64,000 nucleotides of DNA from Treponema sp. (GTDB lineage Bacteria > Spirochaetota > Spirochaetia > Treponematales > Treponemataceae): positions 62,001-126,000 of the forward strand of contig JAGCNW010000027.1 in assembly GCA_017645785.1 (NCBI GenBank), in the 5' to 3' direction. Position numbers and translations under genes: made by a program. Shown piece after piece: positions 55,714 through 63,481 of the stretch. The notes beneath the pieces were generated by a model, which was given only the letters and a program-made list of their open reading frames with translations, was not told the DNA's origin and searched no databases. Positions within the stretch are counted from its first letter, which is position 1. Every line of letters starts with the position of its first letter.

Positions 55714-56670
55714 TCATTTTTTTTCCGCCGCTTTTGCGGGCTTCTTTTCTTTCTTGGGCTTTTCCGCTTTTGGCGCCTTTTCTTTTTTGGCGGGAACGGT
55801 TCCGCCTTCGCCTTCAAGAAGCGCCTTGCAGTCGGCCAAGCGGTTCTTGTCGTCGTCCGGCAGTTTTGGGAACTCGGGGCCGATGTCGCGCAGGGTCTGT
55901 ACCAAAACTTCGCTTACAAGATAGCGCGTGTACCACTTTTGGTCGGCGGGCAAAACATACCAGGGGCAGTCCTTGGTGCTGGTGGCGTTGATCGCGTCCT
56001 CAAAAGCCTCTTGGTATTTGTCCCAGTAAGCGCGCTCCTTTATGTCGTTGGGGCTGAACTTCCAGTTCTTTTCCTTGCGGTCGATTCGCTCCAAGAAGCG
56101 GCGCTTTTGCTCGTCCTTTGAAAGGTTCAAGAAAAATTTTACGATGCGGTATCCGTTCCCGTAAAGATAGTTTTCCCAAGAGCAAATGTCCTTGTACTTG
56201 TTTTTGATGTAGTCTTTGGTCAGCGTGCGCTTGGGCATTTTGTAGCCCTTCCAAAATTCGTGGACGTTTACGACCAAAACTTCCTCGTAGTAGGAACGGT
56301 TGAAAATGCACATGATGCCGCGGCTGGGCAGGCGCTTGTGGTAGCGCCACAAAAAGTCGTGGCTTTCTTCGGTGGAGTTGGGGCCTTTAAAGCTGTGGAC
56401 GATTATGCCCTGCGGGTTTACGCTGGCAAGAACGTGCTTTATCGTGCTGTCCTTTCCGGCCGCGTCCAAGGCCTGCAAGACAATCAAGACCGATTCCTTT
56501 GACTCGGCGTAGAGCTTTTCCTGCAAGTCGGCGATTTCCTTAAGGTTTTCTTCGGTCTTTTTTACCAGCTTGGCCTTTTGTTCCTTGCGGTCGCCGGAAT
56601 CGTGGCAAACTTTTTTTAGGTTGAGCTTTTCGCTTCCGTCGTAGCGGTATTCCTTTAATATGTCTGACAT
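55714..56670 (-). CDS. Polyphosphate kinase 2 (PPK2) family protein
   Basis: 318 aa from the ATG at 56670 with AAGGAGAG 7 nt upstream; a longer frame to 56721 lacks a ribosome site. Walker A LQALDAAGKDSTIKHVLASVNPQG near residue 65, HDFLWRYHKRLPSRGIMCIFNRSYYEEVLVV near 108 (Walker B/substrate region), lid with KRRFLERIDRKEKNWKFSPNDIKER near 195, PWYVLPADQKWYTR near 245. Phosphorylates nucleotides from polyphosphate (polyphosphate:nucleotide phosphotransferase subgroup). The Lys/Ala/Pro-rich tail (residues 285-318) is unusual and resembles a nucleic-acid or polyanion-binding extension. Confidence 0.9.
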   Translation of the reverse strand: MSDILKEYRYDGSEKLNLKKVCHDSGDRKEQKAKLVKKTEENLKEIADLQEKLYAESKESVLIVLQALDAAGKDSTIKHVLASVNPQGIIVHSFKGPNSTEESHDFLWRYHKRLPSRGIMCIFNRSYYEEVLVVNVHEFWKGYKMPKRTLTKDYIKNKYKDICSWENYLYGNGYRIVKFFLNLSKDEQKRRFLERIDRKEKNWKFSPNDIKERAYWDKYQEAFEDAINATSTKDCPWYVLPADQKWYTRYLVSEVLVQTLRDIGPEFPKLPDDDKNRLADCKALLEGEGGTVPAKKEKAPKAEKPKKEKKPAKAAEKK

Positions 56671-56692
56671 AGACTCTCCTTGTATTTTTATA

Positions 56693-56721
56693 ATTATAAC
56701 ATGGAATTTGCGTTGGAGCAA
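56693..56721 (-). promoter_or_regulatory. Promoter of ppk2
   Basis: Reverse strand TTGCTC (56721-56716), 17-nt spacer, TATAAT (56698-56693); divergent from the lipoprotein promoter at 56754. Confidence 0.6.
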
Positions 56722-56753
56722 ATTTTTTTGCGCGCGGTAGAATAAAAAATTCC

Positions 56754-56782
56754 TTGCGTTTTGAAAAAAGCCGTGCTAAAAT
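56754..56782 (+). promoter_or_regulatory. Promoter of the G9 lipoprotein
   Basis: TTGCGT 56754-56759, 17-nt spacer ending CCGTGC, TAAAAT 56777-56782. The same block TTCCTTGCGTT...CCGTGCTAAAAT precedes the GH3 gene at 60121-60153, so both may share a regulator or a preferred promoter type. Confidence 0.65.
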
Positions 56783-56850
56783 AACGCATTGTTTGCGCGG
56801 TTTTATAAATTGAAGCGCGCGCAAGATTCAAGCATGCACGGAGAGAACGC

Positions 56851-58959
56851 ATGAGAAAATTACTAAATTTTTGTAGGGGGGGGGTATTAGCTAGCCTCTT
56901 CATCATCGCCATGTTGGCGCACATTGGCTGCTCCAACAGTTCTGGAGGCGGAGAGCCGCCCGCGCCTGGACCAACACCTGGACCGACGCCTGCCACGACG
57001 CTCGACCTTTCGACCTTGACAGCGGACACTGTCATTAAGGACAACACGATTGTAACTGGAACGCTGGCTGGAAATTACAAGATTTCCATTGCCGACGGAG
57101 CGACAGTAACATTGAAGGACGTTACAATCAACGGAACCGATAGCGACAGCTATAAGTGGGCTGGCCTCACTTGCGCGGGCGGCGCCACGATTAACCTTGA
57201 AGGAACAAATACAGTAAAAGGATTTTGGAAGTATTACCCCGGCGTTTTTGTTCCAAAAGGAAAGACCCTTACCATAAAGGGAAGCGGCTCGCTTGCCGCC
57301 AATTCCAACGGATACGGAGCGGGCATCGGCGGCTGCTATGCAGTTGATAGCTCTAGCCACATTCCAAAGGAAGAGGGCAGCTGCGGAACGATTGTCATTG
57401 GGGGCGGAACAATCACAGCGACCGGCGGCATGTCAGCCGGCATTGGCTGCAGCTACGGATCTGATTGCGACGGCGTCACCATAACAGGCGGAACAGTCAC
57501 TGCTACGGGCGGCACTATGGCGGCCGGCATTGGCTCTGGTGGCAGTAACTCAGTTTGCGGCCCCGTCTCAATTTCAGGCGGAACTGTAACCGCGGAGGGC
57601 GGCGAATATGCCGCCGGAGTGGGAACCGGATATCTAGCCGACAGCAAGTGCGGCGCCATAACCGTCGCAAATACAGTGACAAAGTTTAAGGCCACAAAAG
57701 GAAACAACGCCACTGACAGTGTTGGCCATGGCAAAAATGGCGGAACTTGCGGCGCGGTCACAATTGGCGGCACGGTTTATTGGGACGGCTCGGCCTACCA
57801 GAACGAGGGAGCCACAGTCCTTGGTCAAAGCCCGTACACATACCAGCCTTCGCCCGCGCCTGGACCAACACCTGGAACAACGCTTGACCTTTCTACGGTA
57901 ACTGCGGACACAACAGTCGCTAACGGCTTTACAATCACAGGAACGCTGGCAAACAATGTGAAGATCAGCATTGCAGACGGAGCGACCGTCACGTTAAAGA
58001 ACGCAAGCATAAATGCGGAAGGTACATGGACAAGCGGCGACTATGCCGGCCTAAATTGTTTGGGCGACGCTACAATCACGCTTGAAGCCGGTACGACGAA
58101 CACGGTAAAGGGATTCAAGATGACTTATCCTGGAATCCATGTTCCAAGCGGAAAAACTTTGACCATTAATGGAACTGGCGCTTTAACAGTCAGTCCAAAT
58201 ACTAGCGGCGCTGTAATGAGCGCGACAGGAGCTGGAATTGGCGGAGGAGTTGGCTTGCCATGCGGAAACATCGTTATAGCAGGCGGAACAATAACTGCTA
58301 GCACCGCAAACCATGCCGCCGCCATTGGCTCCGGCGGATACCAAAGTGCTAATAATCAAACTTGCGGAAATATTTCCATAACAGGCGGAACAGTAATTGC
58401 TACTTGCCTTGCTACGTATGGTGCCGGTATTGGAGCTGGCATGAACGGCGAATGTGGAAATATAAGCATAACGGGCGGAACTGTTACTGCGTCTGGCAGC
58501 CAGTCTTCTGGCGGCGCCGGCATTGGTTGTGGTGGTACACAGTCAACCGTCGGAACTATTACCATTGCCGACACAGTAACAAAAGTCACTGCCGTTAAAG
58601 GTTTACAAGCTAAAAGTATTGGAAAGGGATTCGATAGCGGCACCTGCGTTTGCGGCACAATCACCATTGGCAGCACGGTGTATGTGGACGGCATTACGAC
58701 AAGCCCCTACACCTACTCTCCTCTGAAGTACATAGATCTTGGCGATGCCGGAAAGTTTTACTACAATGACGGCGAAACATGGACAGACGCGGATGAGCGC
58801 CACTCCGAGAACGCTTTTTGCCAAATCCATCTTGACAATACTGCGCATGCTATATTCAATAATAGTGATCAATGTTTGAACGTCGGCACGGAAAGTCCGT
58901 ATACCAAAGTTACGCCTAACGATGTCGTAAACGGAGATTTGACATATTCTTGGCGGTAA
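56851..58959 (+). CDS. Repeat lipoprotein with G9 tract in the signal peptide
   Basis: 702 aa, start after GGAGAG. Signal peptide with lipobox AHIGC near residue 26-30, then Pro/Gly-rich linker. Two homologous modules (about residues 48-325 and 335-625), each opening TLDLSTxTADT, then GNYKISIADGATVTLKD and ladders of SGGTVTAxGG..AAGIGSGG, as in right-handed beta-helix, carbohydrate-binding Cthe_2159-like proteins. The end (KYIDLGDAGKFYYNDGETWTDADERHSENAFC) is unique and has two Cys. Nine G at 56876-56884 span codons 9-12; a one-base change would abolish the protein, so surface expression may switch on and off. Confidence 0.85.
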   Translation: MRKLLNFCRGGVLASLFIIAMLAHIGCSNSSGGGEPPAPGPTPGPTPATTLDLSTLTADTVIKDNTIVTGTLAGNYKISIADGATVTLKDVTINGTDSDSYKWAGLTCAGGATINLEGTNTVKGFWKYYPGVFVPKGKTLTIKGSGSLAANSNGYGAGIGGCYAVDSSSHIPKEEGSCGTIVIGGGTITATGGMSAGIGCSYGSDCDGVTITGGTVTATGGTMAAGIGSGGSNSVCGPVSISGGTVTAEGGEYAAGVGTGYLADSKCGAITVANTVTKFKATKGNNATDSVGHGKNGGTCGAVTIGGTVYWDGSAYQNEGATVLGQSPYTYQPSPAPGPTPGTTLDLSTVTADTTVANGFTITGTLANNVKISIADGATVTLKNASINAEGTWTSGDYAGLNCLGDATITLEAGTTNTVKGFKMTYPGIHVPSGKTLTINGTGALTVSPNTSGAVMSATGAGIGGGVGLPCGNIVIAGGTITASTANHAAAIGSGGYQSANNQTCGNISITGGTVIATCLATYGAGIGAGMNGECGNISITGGTVTASGSQSSGGAGIGCGGTQSTVGTITIADTVTKVTAVKGLQAKSIGKGFDSGTCVCGTITIGSTVYVDGITTSPYTYSPLKYIDLGDAGKFYYNDGETWTDADERHSENAFCQIHLDNTAHAIFNNSDQCLNVGTESPYTKVTPNDVVNGDLTYSWR
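56876..56884 (+). repeat. G9 homopolymer in the lipoprotein signal sequence
   Basis: Nine G across codons 9-12 (AGG GGG GGG G), followed by TAT. Current length keeps the frame open. Confidence 0.8.
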
Positions 58960-58985
58960 GCTGACGCGCTTCTAGCGCAAAACTC

Positions 58986-59023
58986 AGGCGGTCTTTCCAA
59001 AATGGGAGGCCGCCTATTTTTTT
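58986..59023 (+). terminator. Terminator of the repeat lipoprotein gene
   Basis: AGGCGGTCTTTCC 58986-58998 pairs with GGGAGGCCGCCT 59004-59015 (some G.U pairs), then a T-run 59017-59023. Confidence 0.75.
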
Positions 59024-59123
59024 GTTTGCGCGGCTATGCTTGGGCGGGAGCGGCTTCCGCGGCATAAGTTGCGGCTATAGCTCGCGATAAAAAAGTTCTA
59101 TCGGCCGCTTTGCGCGTTTGATA

Positions 59124-59152
59124 TGGCGCAAATATTTTTTTTGTGATACACT
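59124..59152 (+). promoter_or_regulatory. Promoter of metA
   Basis: TGGCGC 59124-59129, 17-nt spacer, TACACT 59147-59152, 7 nt to the ATG, no Shine-Dalgarno. No SAM riboswitch or MetJ/T-box-type leader fits. Confidence 0.45.
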
Positions 59153-59159
59153 CGTTCCC

Positions 59160-60071
59160 ATGCCTATAAAAATCCAGAGCGACTTGCCGGCAAAAAAAGT
59201 GCTGGAAAGCGAAAACATATTCGTGATGACGGAAGGCCGCGCCATGACGCAGGACATCCGCCCGCTAAAAATAGCTGTGGTCAACCTTATGCCCACAAAG
59301 TCCACGACCGAGACCCAGCTTTTGCGCCTTTTGTCAAACACTCCGCTGCAAGTTGACATTTCGCTGATCAGGATGGAAAGCCACGCCTACCGTAACGCCT
59401 CCGACGAATACCTTGACCGCTTTTACATTCCTTCCGGCGAGCTTTTTAAGCATAAGTACGACGGCCTTATCATAACCGGCGCTCCGGTGGAACAGATTCC
59501 CTTTGAGCAAGTTGACTATTGGAAAGAGCTTTGCGACATAATGGATTGGAGCAAGGAAAACATTTTTTCCACCCTTTACATTTGCTGGGCGGCCCAGGCC
59601 GGCTTGTACCACTTGTTCGGCGTGCCCAAGTTTTCTCTCCCGCAAAAGAAATTCGGCATTTTCAAAAACTGGCAGCGGGAAGGGCAGAGCGATCCGCTTT
59701 TGCGCGGCTTTGACGACGTTTTCTTGATGCCCCAGTCTCGCCATACGCAGATTCACGCGGAAGACATCGCAGCCCAAAAAGACTTGGTGGTGTTGGCGGA
59801 ATCCGACGAAGGCCCTTCAATCATAAAGACGCAAAACAACCGTTCCGTCTTTGTCACCGGCCACATGGAATACGACACCAACACTTTGAGCGACGAATAC
59901 TGGCGCGACAAAAACAAGAATCTTCCGATACAGATTCCCCAGGACTATTTTCCCGGCGATGACCCGGACAAAAAGCCGCTTTCAACATGGCGGTCAACGG
60001 CCTCTCTTTTTTACCGCAACTGGCTCAACTACTACGTTTACCAAGAGACGCCCTACAACTTTGTCGAATAG
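59160..60071 (+). CDS. metA: Homoserine O-acetyltransferase (MetA family)
   Basis: 303 aa. First committed step of methionine synthesis. Start ATG 59160, probably leaderless. The nucleophile Cys142 (YICWAAQAG), His235 and Glu237 (TGHMEYD) are at the classical positions. Glu111 (GAPVEQIPFEQVDYW) is the residue linked to acetyl-CoA use in the family; succinyl-CoA enzymes have Gly, so acetyl transfer is predicted. MPTKSTTETQLLRLL near residue 44 is conserved. No other met gene nearby. Confidence 0.93.
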   Translation: MPIKIQSDLPAKKVLESENIFVMTEGRAMTQDIRPLKIAVVNLMPTKSTTETQLLRLLSNTPLQVDISLIRMESHAYRNASDEYLDRFYIPSGELFKHKYDGLIITGAPVEQIPFEQVDYWKELCDIMDWSKENIFSTLYICWAAQAGLYHLFGVPKFSLPQKKFGIFKNWQREGQSDPLLRGFDDVFLMPQSRHTQIHAEDIAAQKDLVVLAESDEGPSIIKTQNNRSVFVTGHMEYDTNTLSDEYWRDKNKNLPIQIPQDYFPGDDPDKKPLSTWRSTASLFYRNWLNYYVYQETPYNFVE

Positions 60072-60124
60072 ACTTTTGCGTCAAAATCGACCTAACGGGC
60101 ACAAAAAAAGCCTCAAACAATTCC

Positions 60125-60153
60125 TTGCGTTCCAGCAAATTCCGTGCTAAAAT
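60125..60153 (+). promoter_or_regulatory. Promoter of the GH3 gene
   Basis: TTGCGT 60125-60130, 17-nt spacer, TAAAAT 60148-60153, then 8 nt to the ATG at 60162; leaderless arrangement. Confidence 0.6.
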
Positions 60154-60161
60154 TATTGCTT

Positions 60162-62477
60162 ATGAAAACCAACATTAAGCAATTGATTTCCCAAATGACA
60201 TTGGAAGAAAAGGCCGGGCTTTGCTCAGGCTTGGATTTTTGGCACACAAAAGCGGTAGAGCGCTTGGGCGTTCCAAACATAATGGTAAGCGACGGCCCGT
60301 CTGGACTTAGAAAGCAAGACCAAAACGGCGACCACCTTGGAGTGAACGACAGCATCAAGGCGGTAAGCTTTCCCAGCGGCTGCTTGACGGCCTGTTCTTT
60401 TGACCGAAACCTTTTGCGCATGGAAGGCGAAGTTTTGGGCGACGAGTGCCAGGCCGAAGACGTAGCGGTCTTGCTTGGACCCGCGCTCAACATAAAGAGA
60501 AGCCCCCTTTGCGGCCGTAACTTTGAGTACCTTTCTGAAGACCCCTACTTGGCCGGCGAACTCGGCGCGGCTTACACGGCGGGCGTTCAGTCCAAGAACA
60601 TCGGAACCAGCGTAAAGCACTACGCGGCCAACTCTATGGAATACCGCAGAATGTCTTCGTCGTCAGAAATCGACGAGAGGACCTTGCGCGAGATTTACCT
60701 TCCGGCTTTTGAGACGACCGTAAAGAAGGCCAAGCCCGACACGATCATGTGCTCTTACAACAGGGTGAACGGAACCTTCGCCTCAGAAAATAAGTTTTTG
60801 CTCACAGACCTTTTGAGAAAAGAGTGGGGCTTTGACGGCTTTGTCGTTTCCGACTGGGGCGCGGTCAACGATCGCGTCGCGGGGCTCAAGGCCGGCTTGG
60901 ATTTGGAAATGCCCGCGTCCGGCGGCGACACCGACAAGCAAATCGTAAAGGCCGTCCAAGAAGGAAAATTGGACGAAGCGGTTTTGGACACCGCGGTGGA
61001 ACGCATTCTAAAAATCGTCTACAAATTTTTGGAAGGCCGCCAAAAAGGAAACTTTGACAAAAACGCGCATCACTTGGTCACCGCGCAAATCGCCGCCGAG
61101 TCAATGGTTTTGTTGAAGAACGATTCAAAAATTCTTCCGCTAAAGGAAAAAGACGCCGGACAAATTTTGTTTGTCGGAGCATTTGCCCAAAAGCCCCGCT
61201 ATGAAGGCGGCGGCTCAAGCCACATTAACGCATTTAAAGTCACAGGCGCCTTGCAAGCGGCAAAGGACGCCGGCCTCAAGATAAAGTGGGAGCAGGGCTT
61301 TGACATAAAGGAAAGCAAGGCCAAAGACGCAAAGCTTTTGGCAGCTGCGAAAACCGCCGCCAAAAAAGCCAAGGTCGTCGTAATATTCGCCGGCCTTCCC
61401 GACCGCTACGAGTCCGAAGGCTACGACCGCAGCCACATGAGGCTTCCGGCCAACCAAAACATTTTGATAGAAGAAATCGCCAAGGTGAACAAAAACGTCG
61501 TCGTTGTTTTGCAAAACGGCTCGCCGGTAGAGATGCCTTGGGTTGACAACGTCAAGGCGATTTTGGAAAGCTATCTTGCTGGACAAGCGGTTGGCATAGC
61601 GCAAATCGACTTGCTCTTTGGCCGCGCCAATCCCAGCGGAAAATTGGCCGAGACCTTCCCGCTGAAGTTGCAGGACAATCCTTCTTACCTTAACTATCCT
61701 GGAAACGGAACTGTCGCCAACTACGCCGAAGGAATTTTCGTCGGCTATCGCTACTACGACAAAAAAGAGATGGACGTTCTGTTCCCCTTTGGACACGGAC
61801 TCAGCTACACGACCTTTGAATATTCGGCGCTCAAGTTGGACGCCAAGAAAATCAAGGCGGGCCAGCCGGTCGTTGCAAGCGTCAAGGTAAAGAACACAGG
61901 AAAGAAGACTGGAAAAGAAATCGTTCAGTTTTACATCGCCGCTCCCACAGGGAACGAATGCAAGCCGCCTTACCGCGAGGCGCGCCCGCAAAAAGAATTG
62001 AAGGGATTTGAAAAAGTCGAGCTCAAGCCCGGCGAGACAAAGACTGTCACCGTGACCCTTGACGCGCGCGCCTTTAGCGTTTGGGACGTTGACTTGCACG
62101 ACTGGTATGTTCCCGGAGGAACGTATCAAATCCTTGCGGCGGCTTCTTCGCGAGACGTTCGTCTTAGCGCCAAGGTTGAGGTTGAGGCCGCGCAGGAACT
62201 TCCGTTCCGCGTTACGCCCAACACGGTCTTTGAAGAGATCATGGACAACCCCAAGACAGCCGCCGTCGCCAAATCTTTCATGTCGAAAAATCCCTTTGAC
62301 GGCCCCGAAGAAGTCGAGAACAAAAGCAAGACCGCCCGCGAAACTGTCAGCCAAGAAATGCAAGACGGCATGTTGAAGAGCCTTCCCATCCGCGCGATGA
62401 GAAGCTTCAACCACGTCAGCCAAGAGCAGGTGGATGGAATGGTGGATGCGTTAAATGCGGCAGTTAATGGTAAATGA
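60162..62477 (+). CDS. Glycoside hydrolase family 3 beta-glucosidase
   Basis: 771 aa, no signal peptide, so cytoplasmic. N-terminal TIM barrel with MVSDGPSGLRKQ, LLGPALNIKRSPLCGRNFEYLSEDP near residue 110, SVKHYAANSMEYRR near 155, and nucleophile Asp in GFVVSDWGAVNDRVAGLKAGLDLEMP near residue 230. C-terminal alpha/beta sandwich (AAESMVLLKND), GH3 acid/base segment EGGGSSHINAFKV, then the fibronectin-III-like domain (GLSYTTFEYSALKLDAKKI, LKGFEKVELKPGETKTV). About 100 extra residues after it (PFRVTPNTVFEEIMDNPKTAA) are typical of anaerobe enzymes. Hydrolyses imported beta-glucosides. Confidence 0.94.
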   Translation: MKTNIKQLISQMTLEEKAGLCSGLDFWHTKAVERLGVPNIMVSDGPSGLRKQDQNGDHLGVNDSIKAVSFPSGCLTACSFDRNLLRMEGEVLGDECQAEDVAVLLGPALNIKRSPLCGRNFEYLSEDPYLAGELGAAYTAGVQSKNIGTSVKHYAANSMEYRRMSSSSEIDERTLREIYLPAFETTVKKAKPDTIMCSYNRVNGTFASENKFLLTDLLRKEWGFDGFVVSDWGAVNDRVAGLKAGLDLEMPASGGDTDKQIVKAVQEGKLDEAVLDTAVERILKIVYKFLEGRQKGNFDKNAHHLVTAQIAAESMVLLKNDSKILPLKEKDAGQILFVGAFAQKPRYEGGGSSHINAFKVTGALQAAKDAGLKIKWEQGFDIKESKAKDAKLLAAAKTAAKKAKVVVIFAGLPDRYESEGYDRSHMRLPANQNILIEEIAKVNKNVVVVLQNGSPVEMPWVDNVKAILESYLAGQAVGIAQIDLLFGRANPSGKLAETFPLKLQDNPSYLNYPGNGTVANYAEGIFVGYRYYDKKEMDVLFPFGHGLSYTTFEYSALKLDAKKIKAGQPVVASVKVKNTGKKTGKEIVQFYIAAPTGNECKPPYREARPQKELKGFEKVELKPGETKTVTVTLDARAFSVWDVDLHDWYVPGGTYQILAAASSRDVRLSAKVEVEAAQELPFRVTPNTVFEEIMDNPKTAAVAKSFMSKNPFDGPEEVENKSKTARETVSQEMQDGMLKSLPIRAMRSFNHVSQEQVDGMVDALNAAVNGK

Positions 62478-62481
62478 TAAG

Positions 62482-62508
62482 TGTCATTGCCGCGCTTGAC
62501 GCGGCAAT
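62482..62508 (+). repeat. Short relative of the GNAT-gene palindromic repeat
   Basis: TGTCATTGCCGCG followed by CGCGGCAAT: stem ATTGCCGCG 62486-62494, loop CTTGA, CGCGGCAAT 62500-62508. It resembles one hairpin and the TGTCATTG end of the elements at 50385 and 50775. Confidence 0.5.
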
Positions 62509-62526
62509 CCTTTGACCAAATGATTG

Positions 62527-62558
62527 GGGTCGCCCTTTGCGGGGCGGCCCTATTTTTT
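62527..62558 (+). terminator. Terminator of the GH3 gene
   Basis: Nine-pair stem GGGTCGCCC 62527-62535 with GGGCGGCCC 62542-62550, followed by TATTTTTT to 62558. Confidence 0.8.
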
Positions 62559-62559
62559 A

Positions 62560-62645
62560 TTGCGGCGCGATAATCTTGTTCGCGCCGCAAAAGGAACGAG
62601 TCAAGGCTTTAAGCGTCAGCGTGCCTTGACCGTTCCTATTTTTTT
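62560..62645. terminator. Two further hairpins, the second a bidirectional terminator
   Basis: A perfect 10-bp stem TTGCGGCGCG 62560-62569 with CGCGCCGCAA 62581-62590, then a 15-bp stem with one bulge (AGGAACG 62592-62598 and GTCAAGGC 62600-62607 with GCCTTGAC 62623-62630 and CGTTCCT 62631-62637), followed by seven T. It also closes the leftward XRE gene, whose stop lies inside it. Confidence 0.7.
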
Positions 62646-62962
62646 AGAACGCCTTCCATCAGACGGATAAAAAATTTCTGGTCGTCTTTTGCCAGCTTTG
62701 AAAAAAGTCTTTGAATTTTTTGCGTGTCGTTTTCGCCCTTTTTGGTTTGGGGGTTCGCTTTTCCAAATACAAGTTCTTCGACCGTTATTTTGAGGGCGCG
62801 CGCGATTTGCACCGCGTAATCCGCTGGGGGAATGGATTCCCTCGCGCTAAGATAATTTTCAATTGAGCGGTAGGGAATGTTTGTCATGGCGGAAAGTTCT
62901 TTTATCGTAATGTCCTGGTAATCCAATTCTGAACGCAAGTTTTCTTTAAAAGACGGACTCAT
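62636..62962 (-). CDS. XRE family HTH regulator
   Basis: 108 aa. Helix-turn-helix in residues 6-66: LRSELDYQDITIKELSAMTNIPYRSIENYLSARESIPPADYAVQIARALKITVEELVFG (in parts: TIKELSAMTNIPYRSIENYL). The C-terminal helix KIQRLFSKLAKDDQKFFIRLMEGVLKK may dimerise. A TATAAT ends 6 nt before the ATG and there is no ribosome site. The two direct repeats in the divergent region are its likely targets. Confidence 0.85.
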   Translation of the reverse strand: MSPSFKENLRSELDYQDITIKELSAMTNIPYRSIENYLSARESIPPADYAVQIARALKITVEELVFGKANPQTKKGENDTQKIQRLFSKLAKDDQKFFIRLMEGVLKK

Positions 62963-62973
62963 AACTATATTAT

Positions 62974-63051
62974 ATTCAATTGAAGTGTATTTTTTGTTGA
63001 CAGTATCTGATTAGCGTGTTAATATTAAATTTATAGTATTCGATTGAAGTG
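62974..63051. promoter_or_regulatory. Pair of 14-bp direct repeats flanking the divergent promoters
   Basis: ATTCAATTGAAGTG at 62974-62987 and ATTCGATTGAAGTG at 63038-63051, 13 of 14 identical, 64 bp apart. The first overlaps the XRE promoter, the second lies just downstream of the start site for the rightward genes. Confidence 0.6.
62997..63025 (+). promoter_or_regulatory. Promoter of the SAM-domain gene
   Basis: TTGACA 62997-63002, exact 17-nt spacer, TAATAT 63020-63025; the second direct repeat begins 12 nt later. Confidence 0.7.
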
Positions 63052-63094
63052 CAAGTTATACGCGCTTTGAATATTGCAAGTTTTGGAGGAAAAA

Positions 63095-63451
63095 ATGGAC
63101 AAAAGAGAAAAAGTAATCTTGATTCTTAAAAAAAACGGGCTTGAATCTTACATACCCCTTTTTGAAAAGAACAACCTTATGGACAAGAAATTGCTTTCAA
63201 AAATGACTGAACGCCAATTTGAGCGAATTGGAATTGACAATATTGGCGACAGAAAAAGGCTTGTCCAAATTTTTAAGTCAAAGGGCTGTTTGATTGCGGT
63301 TTTGGTTTTTGTCGCTGTTTTGGTCGCGGCATTGTTGATTCTTCATTTTACAGGTTATTTAGGACCATTTTTGGGCGTCCTAAAGTGGATAGGTATGATT
63401 TTCCTTGCGGTCTTTGTAATCTGTTTGTTATCTGCTTTTGGCATATTCTGA
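63095..63451 (+). CDS. Membrane protein with N-terminal sterile-alpha-motif-like domain
   Basis: 118 aa, GGAGG before the ATG at 63095. Residues 5-62 match the SAM (protein-protein) domain pattern: VILILKKNGLESYIPLFEKNNLMDKKLLSKMTERQFERIGIDNIGDRKRLVQIF in short parts NGLESYIPLFEKN, LLSKMTERQFERIGI, GDRKRLVQIF. Two membrane helices follow (about 66-88 and 92-116). SAM domains form polymers or scaffolds and are common in eukaryotes, scarce in bacteria. Cotranscribed with the exported protein that starts 30 nt downstream and under the XRE regulator. Confidence 0.75.
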   Translation: MDKREKVILILKKNGLESYIPLFEKNNLMDKKLLSKMTERQFERIGIDNIGDRKRLVQIFKSKGCLIAVLVFVAVLVAALLILHFTGYLGPFLGVLKWIGMIFLAVFVICLLSAFGIF

Positions 63452-63481
63452 CAATTTGACAATTAATATTTGGAGGAAAAT

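Noticed and set aside
59024-59160. Search for a SAM riboswitch or T-box upstream of metA
   Set aside because: The promoter lies so close to the ATG that no leader is available.
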